Assembly: GCA_963739005.1 (NCBI GenBank)
Contig: CAVTYQ010000008.1
Location: 310,001 to 374,000 of the forward strand
Direction of reading: 5' to 3'
Origin: DASWJZ01 sp963739005
GTDB taxonomy: Bacteria; Pseudomonadota; Alphaproteobacteria; Rhizobiales; Afifellaceae
DNA length: 64,000 nt
Shown: piece after piece, positions 19,419-28,492 of the stretch
Numbering within the stretch: the first letter of the stretch is position 1
How the letters are laid out: each line of letters starts with the position of its first letter
Notes under the pieces: model-generated
What the model was told of the DNA's origin: nothing
Database searches by the model: none
The model's input: the letters and a program-made list of their open reading frames with translations, nothing else
Translations under genes and position numbers: made by a program

Positions 19419-19853
19419 TCACCCCCCGGCCTGGAGCCGCTCCAGCGCCGCGTTCTGCATGCTCTTCGGGTCCATCTGCATCAGCTCGATGCGGTTGCCG
19501 TCGGGATCCTCGATCCACGCCTGCAGATTGCCATCGGCGCCCATCTGCTTTTCCCGCGCGATCGGAACGCCCGCCTTCGCGAGCTCAGCCAACGTCGCGT
19601 CGAGGCTGTCGACCTCGAGGCAAAGATGGTTCAGCCCGTTCGCTTCGCGCCCCGGCGCGCTGTCGCCAACCGCTTCCGGAAAGAGCTCGATATACTGCGT
19701 GTCGGTCACGCGCAGATACATGAGCCAGAGCTTGCCGTCGCGATCGAGCCGGAACATCTCCTTGAAGCCGAGCTTGTCGCGATAGAAGTCGAGCGTGCGA
19801 TCGATATCCTTCACGCGGATGGCGATATGGCCGATGCCGACGACGTTCTTCAT
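19419..19853 (-). CDS. VOC-superfamily protein, glyoxalase I-like
   Basis: The 144-residue product is a single vicinal-oxygen-chelate fold with two beta-alpha-beta-beta-beta modules. IGHIAIRVKDIDRTLDFYRDK supplies the first metal His, YIELFP a Glu, NHLCLEVDSLD the second His and WIEDPDGNRIELMQ the second Glu. All four ligands expected of glyoxalase-type enzymes are therefore present. The ATG at 19853 is chosen because ggag lies about eight bases upstream and the domain starts at residue 5. It may act on lactoylglutathione or another small substrate; the specificity is open. Confidence 0.82.
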   Translation of the reverse strand: MKNVVGIGHIAIRVKDIDRTLDFYRDKLGFKEMFRLDRDGKLWLMYLRVTDTQYIELFPEAVGDSAPGREANGLNHLCLEVDSLDATLAELAKAGVPIAREKQMGADGNLQAWIEDPDGNRIELMQMDPKSMQNAALERLQAGG

Positions 19854-20231
19854 CTCGTAGCTCCTACCATCCCGATCCCAATGCCTGGCGCGAACCGCAC
19901 GGATTTCGCGCGGCACCCTTAGTTCAGCGGCTTCGCGCGCGCCAGCCGCCACACCTTAGGCTCCCGGCTAAGCATCTTGCCAAAAGGTGACTGCCGCCGC
20001 GGCCGCGGACAGCATAAGTCACCGTTTGGAAACGATATTTTGTGCTCCACACTATCAAAGGCGAGTGACCTGTTTAGCGCTTCCTCAACCTTTTGTTGCG
20101 GTACTGCGGGCAAGACAAAAACGATGTTGCCGGGCGTCCTTGGGGGGCCATCCACGTGCGTTACTTCGCTGTCGAACCGACGGGCGGCACCTACCCATGA
20201 GCGCGAGCACCGGGCGAACGGCTGAGCCGGG
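19854..20231. other. Intergenic with inverted repeat 19984-20025
   Basis: This stretch of 378 bases separates the divergent VOC and hybrid-kinase genes. The arms aaggtgact (19984-19992) and agtcacc (20017-20023) are inverted around a GC-rich spacer that itself contains gccgccgcgg/ccgcgg, so a long hairpin or a protein site is possible. No small gene is supported. Confidence 0.35.
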
Positions 20232-23200
20232 ATGACAATGCTGCTCCATCTGGTCGGCAACATAGCCTGCAACCTGCTGGTCCTGGTCGCGCTCACCTAT
20301 TTGCTGAGCCGGGTCGAGGCGGCGCGGCCGGGCTTCCGCACGGCGCTTCGCGGCGCCGCGTTCGGCCTGGCGATGGGCGGCATCGCGATCATCCTGATGC
20401 TCGCCTCCTTCGACTCGAGCCGCGGGCTTCTGATCGACCTGCGCAGCGTGGTTCTCGTGATGTCCGGGCTTCTCGGCGGACCGCTCGCCGCGATCGTTGC
20501 GACGGCGACCGCGACCGCCGTCCGCTTCACGATGGGCGAAGGGAACCCCGGCCTGATCGGCGTTGCGATGTCGGCATCCGCCGCGGTCGGCATCCTGGCC
20601 TGGGCGATGGGGATCGGCACTTCGCTTCGCAGCCTTCTCGCGGTCGGCGTGGTGCTTGCGGCGCTGCGCCCCGCGTTCGTCCTTCTCGCCGGATGGCTCG
20701 GCTGGCTCGATCCGACCACGGCGCATTCCTTCCTCACGGAGACGCTCCCGCTCACCAGTCTTTTCTATCCTGCCGGCGTCGTCATCATGGGGAGCCTGCT
20801 GCACTTTGAAGGGCGCCGCGACGGGCAGACCGCCGGCCTTCAATCCGAGAACCGAGCGCTCGCGGAGCGCGACGCGCGCTACCGGGCGATCTTCGAGTCC
20901 TCAAGCGTCGCGATGATCTGGATGGAAGACGACGGGCGCATCCTGCTTGCAAACAAACGCATGTGCGACTTCACCGGATATTCCGCCTCCGAGATGGAGA
21001 GTCTGCATTACGCGGACCTTCTCGCGCCCGACGATCGCGAGGACTATTTCCGCGTCCGCGCCGAGCAGCAGGCGACAGGCCTGCCGCCGAAGGATCGCGA
21101 ACGTCGCTACCGTCGGAAGGACGGCACGTTCGTTTGGGGGCTCCGCTCGACCGCGCTCGTGCACCCGGATTTCCACGAGCCGATGCACAAGTTCGTGATG
21201 ATCCAGGACATCACCGAGCAGAAGAACGGCGAGCGGAAGATACGCTTCCAGGCGGAGCTTCTGGAGTCGGTCGAGCAAGCCGTGATCGCAACCGACATGG
21301 ACGGAACGATCATCTTCTGGAACCGCTTCGCAGAGAAACTCTGCGGATGGCCCGCGCGCGTCGTCATCGGGCGCAACATCGCCGCGGCACTGCCCTCGAT
21401 CCGGGGGCAGTTCGAGCCCGCCGACCTTCGCGCCCGCCTGGAAGCCGGCGGAAGCTGGTCGGGAGATCTGACGCTCGCGCGTCGGGACGGGAGCATGGCC
21501 CTTGTCAACGCCACGAGCTCGCCGGTCAAAGATGAGAACGGTGCGCCTGTCGCCATCGTCACCGTCGCCGCCGACGTCACCGAAGAAAAGCGATCGCAGC
21601 TAGCGCTGATCGAGGAGCAGCGAACGCTCGCCATCCTCAATCGCACCGCCACCAAGCTGAATGCTGAGCAGGACATGAGCAAGCTCATGCAGGCGGTGAC
21701 CGACGCCGGTGTTGAGCTGACCGGAGCGGAGTTCGGCGTGCTCTTTTCCGGCAAGCGGCCGCAGGACGAGCATTTCGACCTCTACGCGCTTTCCGGGATC
21801 GACCGTCAATCCTTCGACGCGCTCTCCTTGCCCATGGAGGACGGCGTGGTCGGGCCGATCCTGCACGACGAAAGAACCTTCCGCTGGGACGACGTCACCG
21901 AGGACCCGAACTACGCGGAGGCGATCGCCGGTCATCCGCTTCTGGACGGCGCCCTCCCCGTCCGCAGCTATCTCGCGGTTCCGCTCATCGCCCGTTCGGG
22001 AACCGTGATCGGCGCGTTGTTCCTCTGCCACCACCTGGCGGGCGTTTTCACCGAACGCTCCGAGCGGCTCATGGAAGGCGTCGCCGCCCATGCCGCGATC
22101 GCCGTCGAGAAGGCGGGTCTTTTCCAGGCCGCCCAGCAGGAGATCGAAACGCGCCGCAAGGCGGAGAAGTCACTCAACAAGAGCAAGGCCCGTTTCCGCG
22201 ACTTCGCGGAGGTCGGCTCGGATCTCCTGTGGGAGACCGACGAGCGCTTCCGGATCACGGGAATCGTCGGCGATTGCCGCGCGGTCTTCGGTATGCCGGA
22301 GGAAGAACTGATCGGGCGTACGGCGTGGGAAGTCGCCAAGGCCGACGTCAAGGCGCCTGAGTGGAAGCAGCACGTCCTCGATCACGAGACGCGCCAGTCC
22401 TACAGGAATTTCGAATATCAGATCGCCGACCGGAACGGCGCCACGCGCTGGATCTCCACGAACGGGCGTCCTTATTTCAGCGAGCACGGAACCTTCCTCG
22501 GCTTCCGCGGCGCCTCCATGAACATCGCCGGGCGCAAGCATGCCGAGGCAAAGCTCGCATCGAGCGCACGCCAGCAGCAGGCGGCGGCGGTGCTCAGCCA
22601 GCTCGCGCTGCAAGGCGTTCCGCGCGAGGACCTTTATCAGGTCGCAGTCGACCTCGTCGCCCGCACGCTCGGAGTCGAGCTCGTCGGAATTCTCGAGCTT
22701 TCCACCGACAAGCGCGTGCTGCGGCTCCGCGCCGGCAGCGGCTGGCCGGCGCAATCGGTGAACATCCGCGCCGTGCCGGTCGACTATTGCCCGCCGCTCG
22801 CGCGCGGCATCAACTCGGACGTGCCGGTGCATTTCTCGCGGCGCAATTTCAACCTGATCCCCGGGCTGCAGAACAACAAGGGCTCGGGCGTTGCGCTTCC
22901 GATCGGCGAGAAGGCGCTGCGGATCGGCGTCATCGTCGTCTGCTCCGACGGGTTCCGGGCATTCAGCGAAACCGACATCAACTTCCTGCGGGCAGTGTCG
23001 TTCGTGCTGGCGGCCGACGCCGAGCAGCGCAAGTCGGCGGCGACGCTGCGTCTCAGGGACCGCGCGCTGGAGGCGGTTGGCGAAGGCATCATGATCACCG
23101 ATGCGGCGGAGTTCGACGCGCCGATCACCTACGTCAACGCGGCCTTCGAGCGGCTCACGGGTTACGCGAAGGAAGAAGCCGTCGGCCGCAACGCCCGCTT

Positions 23201-24545
23201 CCTGCAGGGCGCCGACACCGACCAGAATCTCGTCCAGGCGATCCGAAGCGCGATGGAACGCGAAAACTTGTTCCGCGGTTCCATCCTGAACTACCGCAAG
23301 GACGGCGAGGCGTTCTGGAACAATCTGACGATCTCACCGATCCGCGACGAGGGCGGCATGACCTCGCATTTCGTCGGTGTTCTTTCCGACGAAACGGAAC
23401 GCGTCGAGATGGCGTCGCAGCTGCGCCAGGCGCAAAAGATGGAGGCGCTCGGCCATCTGACCGGCGGCGTCGCGCACGACTTCAACAATCTCCTCGCGGT
23501 GATCCTCGGGAACTCGGAGATTCTCTACGAAGAGATCGCCGATCCGGAGCTGAAGGCGACGGCCGAACTGGTGATGACCACGGCCGAAAAGGGCGCCGAC
23601 CTGACGCAGCGGCTGCTCGCGTTCGGACGCCGGCAGGCGCTGCACCCCGAACCGCTCGATCTCGGCGCGGCCATCGACTCGCTTTCCGACATGCTCCATC
23701 GCACCGTCGGCACGCACATTACGCTCGACATCCATTCGTCGACGAACAAGCCCGCCTACGTCGATCGCAGCCTCTTCGAATCCGCGATCCTCAATCTCGT
23801 CCTCAACGCGCGCGACGCCATGCCGAACGGCGGCGTGCTCAGCATCGACACAGAGCTGATCGAAGCCTCCGAGGGCGGGGCCCGCGATCTCAAGGCCGGC
23901 AACTACGTCTACGTCTCGGTAAGGGACACCGGCATCGGCATGGACAAGGACGTGCTCGACCGCGCCTTCGATCCGTTCTTCACCACGAAGGGGGTCGGCA
24001 AGGGCTCGGGCATGGGTCTCTCCATGGTCTACGGCTTCGCCAAGCAGTCCGGCGGCCACGTCGGCATCGAAAGCCATCCGGGGCGCGGAACGACCGTGCA
24101 CGTCTACCTGCCGGTCGCGCGCGATGCGCAGGCCGCCAAGCCGATCGAGAAAGACGCAAACGAACTCGCAGCGGGCGGCCACGAGCGAATCCTCCTCGTC
24201 GAGGACGAGCCGCACGTCCGCCGCTTCGTCTCAAACCAGCTTGCCGGGCTCGGTTACTCGGTCGTCGAGGCGGAAGCCGGCGCGCCGGCGCTTGAGATCC
24301 TGCGCTCCGCGCCCGATTTCGATCTCCTGTTCACAGACCTTCTCATGCCGGGCGGGATGAGCGGCTTCGATCTCGCGCAGCGCGCGCGCGAGTTCGCGCC
24401 GAATCTGAAGGTGCTCCTCACCACGGGCTACGCCGCCGAGGCGGAGAACATGCTGGCCGACGTGAAGGACCCGATCCTGAAGAAGCCCTACAAGAAGCAG
24501 CAGCTCGCGGAAGCGCTCAGGAACGTGCTCGAGAAGGCCGCCTGA
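20232..24545 (+). CDS. Hybrid sensor histidine kinase: 5TM-PAS-PAS-GAF-PAS-GAF-PAS(LOV-like)-HK-REC
   Basis: This 1437-residue membrane sensor starts with five to six hydrophobic helices (residues 1-190) resembling the 5TMR-LYT module (DLRSVVLVMSGLLGGPLAAI). Then follow PAS (about 212-330), PAS (335-455), GAF (470-620), PAS (650-770), GAF (790-935) and a fourth PAS (945-1060). The last has a LOV-type signature region but reads GRNARFLQG, with Ala988 where photoactive LOV domains have Cys. The HisKA H-box is VAHDFNNLLA with phosphorylatable His1082. The ATPase has NLVLNARDAMPNGG, DTGIGM and FFTTKGVGKGSGMGLS, and the C-terminal receiver has LVEDE and FTDLLMPG with Asp1369. AHDFNNLL with this ATPase form places it in the HWE-neighbouring PAS-hybrid class common in rhizobia. 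The stand-alone receiver 123 bases downstream is a likely partner. Confidence 0.93.
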   Translation: MTMLLHLVGNIACNLLVLVALTYLLSRVEAARPGFRTALRGAAFGLAMGGIAIILMLASFDSSRGLLIDLRSVVLVMSGLLGGPLAAIVATATATAVRFTMGEGNPGLIGVAMSASAAVGILAWAMGIGTSLRSLLAVGVVLAALRPAFVLLAGWLGWLDPTTAHSFLTETLPLTSLFYPAGVVIMGSLLHFEGRRDGQTAGLQSENRALAERDARYRAIFESSSVAMIWMEDDGRILLANKRMCDFTGYSASEMESLHYADLLAPDDREDYFRVRAEQQATGLPPKDRERRYRRKDGTFVWGLRSTALVHPDFHEPMHKFVMIQDITEQKNGERKIRFQAELLESVEQAVIATDMDGTIIFWNRFAEKLCGWPARVVIGRNIAAALPSIRGQFEPADLRARLEAGGSWSGDLTLARRDGSMALVNATSSPVKDENGAPVAIVTVAADVTEEKRSQLALIEEQRTLAILNRTATKLNAEQDMSKLMQAVTDAGVELTGAEFGVLFSGKRPQDEHFDLYALSGIDRQSFDALSLPMEDGVVGPILHDERTFRWDDVTEDPNYAEAIAGHPLLDGALPVRSYLAVPLIARSGTVIGALFLCHHLAGVFTERSERLMEGVAAHAAIAVEKAGLFQAAQQEIETRRKAEKSLNKSKARFRDFAEVGSDLLWETDERFRITGIVGDCRAVFGMPEEELIGRTAWEVAKADVKAPEWKQHVLDHETRQSYRNFEYQIADRNGATRWISTNGRPYFSEHGTFLGFRGASMNIAGRKHAEAKLASSARQQQAAAVLSQLALQGVPREDLYQVAVDLVARTLGVELVGILELSTDKRVLRLRAGSGWPAQSVNIRAVPVDYCPPLARGINSDVPVHFSRRNFNLIPGLQNNKGSGVALPIGEKALRIGVIVVCSDGFRAFSETDINFLRAVSFVLAADAEQRKSAATLRLRDRALEAVGEGIMITDAAEFDAPITYVNAAFERLTGYAKEEAVGRNARFLQGADTDQNLVQAIRSAMERENLFRGSILNYRKDGEAFWNNLTISPIRDEGGMTSHFVGVLSDETERVEMASQLRQAQKMEALGHLTGGVAHDFNNLLAVILGNSEILYEEIADPELKATAELVMTTAEKGADLTQRLLAFGRRQALHPEPLDLGAAIDSLSDMLHRTVGTHITLDIHSSTNKPAYVDRSLFESAILNLVLNARDAMPNGGVLSIDTELIEASEGGARDLKAGNYVYVSVRDTGIGMDKDVLDRAFDPFFTTKGVGKGSGMGLSMVYGFAKQSGGHVGIESHPGRGTTVHVYLPVARDAQAAKPIEKDANELAAGGHERILLVEDEPHVRRFVSNQLAGLGYSVVEAEAGAPALEILRSAPDFDLLFTDLLMPGGMSGFDLAQRAREFAPNLKVLLTTGYAAEAENMLADVKDPILKKPYKKQQLAEALRNVLEKAA

Positions 24546-24668
24546 GAGGAATCGCGGCCATCGCCGCAGGGCGGCCACATCCACCTCGGTCAGTTCTGTT
24601 AACGGTTTTCTGGCAACCTCAGGCGGTGAACGCGCGGGCCGCGTGCAAAGAGCCCGGGCGCAAAGAGT

Positions 24669-25139
24669 ATGGAGGCCGTCGTGTCCGAACCAAGCCAGCA
24701 GGCGGAAGTCGCCGGCTCCGCGCGGATGTCCGCGCCCGCGCAGCGGAGTTGTTTCGTCATCGACGACGACGCCGGCATCTGCAAGGCGCTTTCCTTCACG
24801 CTGCGAAAACTCGGATTTTCCACCAGCGAGATCGCGACCCCGAGCGCGCTCGAATCGGCCATTGCGACGGAAACGCCCGACCTTGTCTTTCTCGACCTCG
24901 GTCTCGGCCAGGCCGGGGCAATGGATATCCTGCCGATCCTTTCGCAATACGGCTACGAGGGACCGGTTCAGCTCATGAGCGGGCGCAGCCAGGCCGTCCT
25001 CGACGAGGTTGTCGTCGTCGGCCGGGAGTTCGGGCTCACCATGCTGCCGGCGCTGGAGAAACCGTTCCGCATGGGCGTGATCAAGGATCTCGTCGCTGGC
25101 CTCGGCTTCGTCACGCCCGAGGGGACCGCGGCCGCCTGA
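24669..25139 (+). CDS. Stand-alone response-regulator receiver, 156 residues
   Basis: After about 25 disordered residues comes one receiver domain: acidic pair in FVIDDDAGI, phosphoacceptor Asp76 in VFLDLGLG, Ser in QLMSGRS and Lys in ALEKPFR. There is no output domain. The domain resembles the N-terminal receiver of the REC-EAL protein at 28493-29707 over its whole length (both contain LxSGxxxxxL, and GLxML followed by KPFR), so they are probably paralogues. The start could be ATG 24669 or GTG 24681, the latter with ggagg five bases upstream. It likely relays phosphate from the hybrid kinase before it. Confidence 0.85.
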   Translation: MEAVVSEPSQQAEVAGSARMSAPAQRSCFVIDDDAGICKALSFTLRKLGFSTSEIATPSALESAIATETPDLVFLDLGLGQAGAMDILPILSQYGYEGPVQLMSGRSQAVLDEVVVVGREFGLTMLPALEKPFRMGVIKDLVAGLGFVTPEGTAAA

Positions 25140-25435
25140 TCCGAGTCTCTAGGCGCCCGATTCGAAACACCGCGCCGCGCGGCGGCGGACGTTTCCCCTT
25201 GCCCGACAAGCCCGCGCCCGCCGCGCGAAGCGAACGGGCCGCCGTTTTCAATGTAATACCAATATGTTGGCTCACGTTCCCGCGCGCCTTCTCCGCTACA
25301 ACGCTAAACTGAAAATTAGGGATTCGGGGGCTGTACTGCTTTTGGGCTGGTCGATCCTCGCTTGTCCTCAAGGGGCCGTGCGCGGGCCTCTTTGTCGTCG
25401 ATCGACGAGACCCACACGTTTGCAGGGGACAGCAA
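25140..25435. promoter_or_regulatory. Leader of the second kinase operon: hairpin and 14-bp palindrome
   Basis: The 296-base gap contains a stem (aggggcc 25371-25377 with ggcctct 25385-25391, one G-U pair) followed by ttg, which looks like an attenuator or weak terminator. A perfect 14-bp palindrome tcgtcgatcgacga lies at 25395-25408, 27 bases before the ATG at 25436. A DNA-binding dimer or an RNA fold could use this; no known motif matches. The AT-richer segment 25248-25325 is the likeliest promoter area. Confidence 0.4.
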
Positions 25436-27094
25436 ATGCCACGCGCGGAGTTCGCGAAGTTCGACGGCGACGCCGCGACGAGGAGGCCGCCGGCGCCACA
25501 GCCAAAGACGCCGGCCGACCAGCCGCCGCGTGAGCTCGATACGCCGGCCCGCCGCGATATTCGCGTTCTTCTCTTCGATAGCGATCCGGCCTCGGCCGGA
25601 AGAGTCCGGGGGATGCTTTACGACGCGTTCGGCGACCGCACCGCCAGCGACTGGTTCAGCGATCGCGACGAGGCGATGGCGCACATGCGCCAGGGCGAGC
25701 ATGACGTCCATCTCTGTGTCGACAGAACGAACGTCGACGACGCGCTCGCGCTGCTCCGCGCCAGCGCGGACGCCGGCAACACAGCCCCGATCATCGTGCT
25801 CGCAGCGACGGCCAATTCCGATTCCGATCTCAGGATGGTGGACGCCGGCGCCGCGGACTACGTCGCGCTCGACGGCCTGACGCCGGCCACTTTGGAACGG
25901 TCGATCCGCCATGCACTGATCCGCCACGACCGGATCGCCAAGGCGCACCAGGAAATCGAAGGCCTGACGACCGAGAAGACGCGCCTCAACATGCTGCGCG
26001 ACGCCAACCATCGGTTCGTCGAGAACACCTGCCACGACTTCCGCTCGCCACTCACCGTCATCAAGGAGTTCGCCTCCATCATCGTCGAAGGCCTGACCGG
26101 CGAAATCAACGAGGAACAGACGGAGTTCCTGGAGATCATCCTGACCCGCGTCGATCAGCTGAGCCAGATGGTCGACGGCATCCTCGACGCGAGCCGGCTG
26201 GAATCCGACCTGATCGGCGTGAAGCGGGAAGAGCAGACGGTGGCGAGCCTGATCGAGAAGGTCCGGCCCACGCTCGAGCAGAAGGCCGCCGCCCACAAGG
26301 TCGCGATCGCGTTCGCCATTCCCGACACGCTTCCCACCGTCTTCGCCGACGCTGAAAGCATCGGCCGCGTCATCGTCAATCTCGGCACCAACGCCGCCAA
26401 ATACGCCGGCGAGAACGGCAGCATCCGCGTATGGGCGCGCTACAATGCGGAGACCCGCGACGTGACCGTGGGCGTCACCGATAGCGGCGCCGGCATCGCG
26501 CCGGAGCACGTCAAGCTGATCTTCGACCGCTTCCACCAGATCCCTGACGACAAGGAGCGGGAGAAGGACGGGTTCGGCCTCGGTCTCCACATCGCGAGCG
26601 AGTTCGTCCGCGTCAATTTCGGCAAGCTCACCGTCGAAAGCGAGCCGAAGAAGGGCAGCACCTTCGCCTTCACGCTCCCGATCTTCGATGTCGACCTGCT
26701 CATTCCGCTCCACTTCGACTTCCTGAAGACCTCGCGGCACAGCTTCCAGAACGTCGCGATCGCGCTGGCGAACGCGGGGGAGGCCGACGACGCGTCATAT
26801 ACGGACGTCGAGCGGCTGCTCAATCGGCAGCTCCGCTCCTACGACCTTTTGCTTCGCGTGCGACCTGGAAGCTGGCTCGTCTGTGTCGCTTGCGACGAAG
26901 GCGAGTTTCCGCAGATCACCGAGCGCATTCTCGCTGCCTACTCGGAGAGCAGCCGCGCCCGCCCAGAGAAGCCGCTTCCCGACGTGCATTTCCGCCAGAT
27001 CGGTACGTGGGCGCTCGCAAGCCGGCCGGAAACGCTCAGCGACGTCATTCACGGCGTCTACGACGCGGATTCCGACGCGCGCCGGATTCAGTAG
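25436..27094 (+). CDS. Histidine kinase with pseudo-receiver N-terminus and degenerate GGDEF-like C-terminus
   Basis: The 552-residue protein has no membrane segment. Residues about 40-165 have a receiver fold: FDSD acidic pair, APIIVLAATA, and DAGAADYVA. The beta-3 strand, however, reads HDVHLCVDRT where related receivers have a DVYLVDYRL-like strand, so the phosphoacceptor position is Val and the later Lys is Ala. The HisKA H-box is NTCHDFRSPLTVI with His200. The ATPase domain shows NLGTNAAKYA, DSGAGIAPEH and GFGLGLHIA (to about 415). The remaining 135 residues (IPLHFDFLKTSRHSFQNVAI, LLNRQLRSYDLLLRVRPGSW) follow the order of a GGDEF domain but have RPGSW where the GGDEF signature should be. 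The triple-receiver gene starts 12 bases downstream, so they are one operon. Confidence 0.88.
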   Translation: MPRAEFAKFDGDAATRRPPAPQPKTPADQPPRELDTPARRDIRVLLFDSDPASAGRVRGMLYDAFGDRTASDWFSDRDEAMAHMRQGEHDVHLCVDRTNVDDALALLRASADAGNTAPIIVLAATANSDSDLRMVDAGAADYVALDGLTPATLERSIRHALIRHDRIAKAHQEIEGLTTEKTRLNMLRDANHRFVENTCHDFRSPLTVIKEFASIIVEGLTGEINEEQTEFLEIILTRVDQLSQMVDGILDASRLESDLIGVKREEQTVASLIEKVRPTLEQKAAAHKVAIAFAIPDTLPTVFADAESIGRVIVNLGTNAAKYAGENGSIRVWARYNAETRDVTVGVTDSGAGIAPEHVKLIFDRFHQIPDDKEREKDGFGLGLHIASEFVRVNFGKLTVESEPKKGSTFAFTLPIFDVDLLIPLHFDFLKTSRHSFQNVAIALANAGEADDASYTDVERLLNRQLRSYDLLLRVRPGSWLVCVACDEGEFPQITERILAAYSESSRARPEKPLPDVHFRQIGTWALASRPETLSDVIHGVYDADSDARRIQ

Positions 27095-27106
27095 GGCGCG
27101 ATCGAC

Positions 27107-28408
27107 GTGGTGGGGATGCCAAACCTGGGCAACAAGAACGTTCTGATCGTGGACGATGACCGGGAGATCACCCGGGCGATCGAGCTCAGGCTGCGCAAGG
27201 CCGGCATCAACACGATCAAGGCTTTCGACGGGCAAGAGGGATTGGCAATCGCGCAGCGCGAACCGCTCGACGCCATCGTGCTCGATCTTCGCATGCCGGT
27301 GATGGACGGTTTCGAGCTGCTCGAGCGGCTGCAGAACTCCGTCCACACGCGCAACATCCCGGCGATCATCCTTTCGGCCGACGCCGCCGACCGGGCGCGT
27401 CTCAAGGCGCTGCGCGCCGGCGCAACCCTGTTCGTCGAGAAGCCCTACAAGGCGCAGGATCTCATCGACGCCATCGGCCTCTGCCTGCAGCGCAAACAGA
27501 CCGTCGAAACCCTTCCTCCAGATACGCGGGAGCGAAAAATGGCAATGCCCCAACCGACACGTGGCCCCGAAAGCAATCGCAAAGTACTGATCGCCGATGA
27601 CGACCCGGCCGTGGTGCGGGCGCTCTCGGTGCGCTGCAAAAAGCTTGGCCTCGAAGTCGAGACCGCGGAGAACGGCCTGCAGGCCATCCTGAAAGCGTCG
27701 CGCAACCCGCCGCGCCTTCTCATCCTCGATATCAACATGCCGGAGGCCGACGGCTTCCGCGTCTGCGAATGGCTGCTCGATCCGCAGCGGCCGCCGGTCG
27801 ACGTCGTCATGCTGACCGGGCGCGACGATTCCGACACGCTCGTCCGCTGCAACTCGTTCGGGGCTTTCTACGTGCCGAAGAACCAGGACACGTGGGACAC
27901 CATCAAGTCGATCATGAGCGATGTGCTGGAGATCGACGAAAGCGCGCTACAAGCCGCAGTGCCGCCGCGGGCGTTCGGGGGCGAGGACAAGCTGGTCCGC
28001 GAGAAGCGCAACAAAATCCTCATCGTAGAGGACGACGCCGACCTCGCCCGCGCGCTGGAACGGCGGCTCAAGAAGTGCGGCGCCGAGACGATCATCGCCT
28101 CCAACGGCATCGAGGCCTATCGCCTGGCGATGAAGGAGCTGCCGGACGCGATCATCGCCGACTACGTCATGCCGGAGGGCGGCGGTCACTACCTGTTGTG
28201 GCGTCTGAAGAGCACGGAATCGACCAAACACATCCCGGTCATCATGATCACCGGGCAGAGCTTCGAAGGGGGCACGGAATATTCGGTGACGCGCGATTCG
28301 ACAGGCCGCGCCGGCGCGGTGAAATTCTTCCGTAAGCCGCTCGACACCGACGCTCTCTTCAAGGAGCTTTTGCAGCACTGCGCGATCCAATACACGCCGC
28401 GCGCCTGA
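27107..28408 (+). CDS. Triple receiver-domain protein without output domain
   Basis: The 433-residue protein is three complete receiver domains in series with short linkers. REC1 (about 10-130) has VDDDRE, Asp60 in IVLDLRMP and KPYK. REC2 (158-275) has ADDDP, Asp208 in LILDINMP and a Lys in VPKNQ, without the usual Pro. REC3 (302-425) has VEDDAD, Asp352 in IIADYVMP and RKPLD. All three phosphoacceptors are kept, and there is no DNA-binding, enzymatic or HPt part. The GTG at 27107 fits a start better than ATG 27116, which would leave no room for its ribosome site. Genes with several receivers act as phosphate distributors or sinks; the kinase encoded just upstream is the obvious donor. Confidence 0.9.
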   Translation: MVGMPNLGNKNVLIVDDDREITRAIELRLRKAGINTIKAFDGQEGLAIAQREPLDAIVLDLRMPVMDGFELLERLQNSVHTRNIPAIILSADAADRARLKALRAGATLFVEKPYKAQDLIDAIGLCLQRKQTVETLPPDTRERKMAMPQPTRGPESNRKVLIADDDPAVVRALSVRCKKLGLEVETAENGLQAILKASRNPPRLLILDINMPEADGFRVCEWLLDPQRPPVDVVMLTGRDDSDTLVRCNSFGAFYVPKNQDTWDTIKSIMSDVLEIDESALQAAVPPRAFGGEDKLVREKRNKILIVEDDADLARALERRLKKCGAETIIASNGIEAYRLAMKELPDAIIADYVMPEGGGHYLLWRLKSTESTKHIPVIMITGQSFEGGTEYSVTRDSTGRAGAVKFFRKPLDTDALFKELLQHCAIQYTPRA

Positions 28409-28422
28409 GCAACCGACCCAAA

Positions 28423-28460
28423 GAAGAAGCCGCGGCAACCGCCGCGGCTTTCTTCATTTT
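28423..28460. terminator. Bidirectional intrinsic terminator
   Basis: The stem gaagaagccgcggc / gccgcggctttcttc, with an aacc loop and one bulged t, is followed by attttc on the plus strand and preceded by cccaaagaa on the other. It lies between the convergent triple-receiver and REC-EAL genes and can serve both. Confidence 0.75.
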
Positions 28461-28492
28461 CGACAAGCGACCGGACGCAAGGGAAGTCGCGG

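Noticed and set aside
23073..23410. Blue-light sensing by the hybrid kinase
   Set aside because: The LOV-type motif lacks the adduct-forming Cys, so canonical LOV photochemistry is not supported.
22361..24295. 644-codon frame within the hybrid kinase on the same strand
   Set aside because: Arg-rich out-of-phase reading of the kinase; the kinase frame holds every expected motif.
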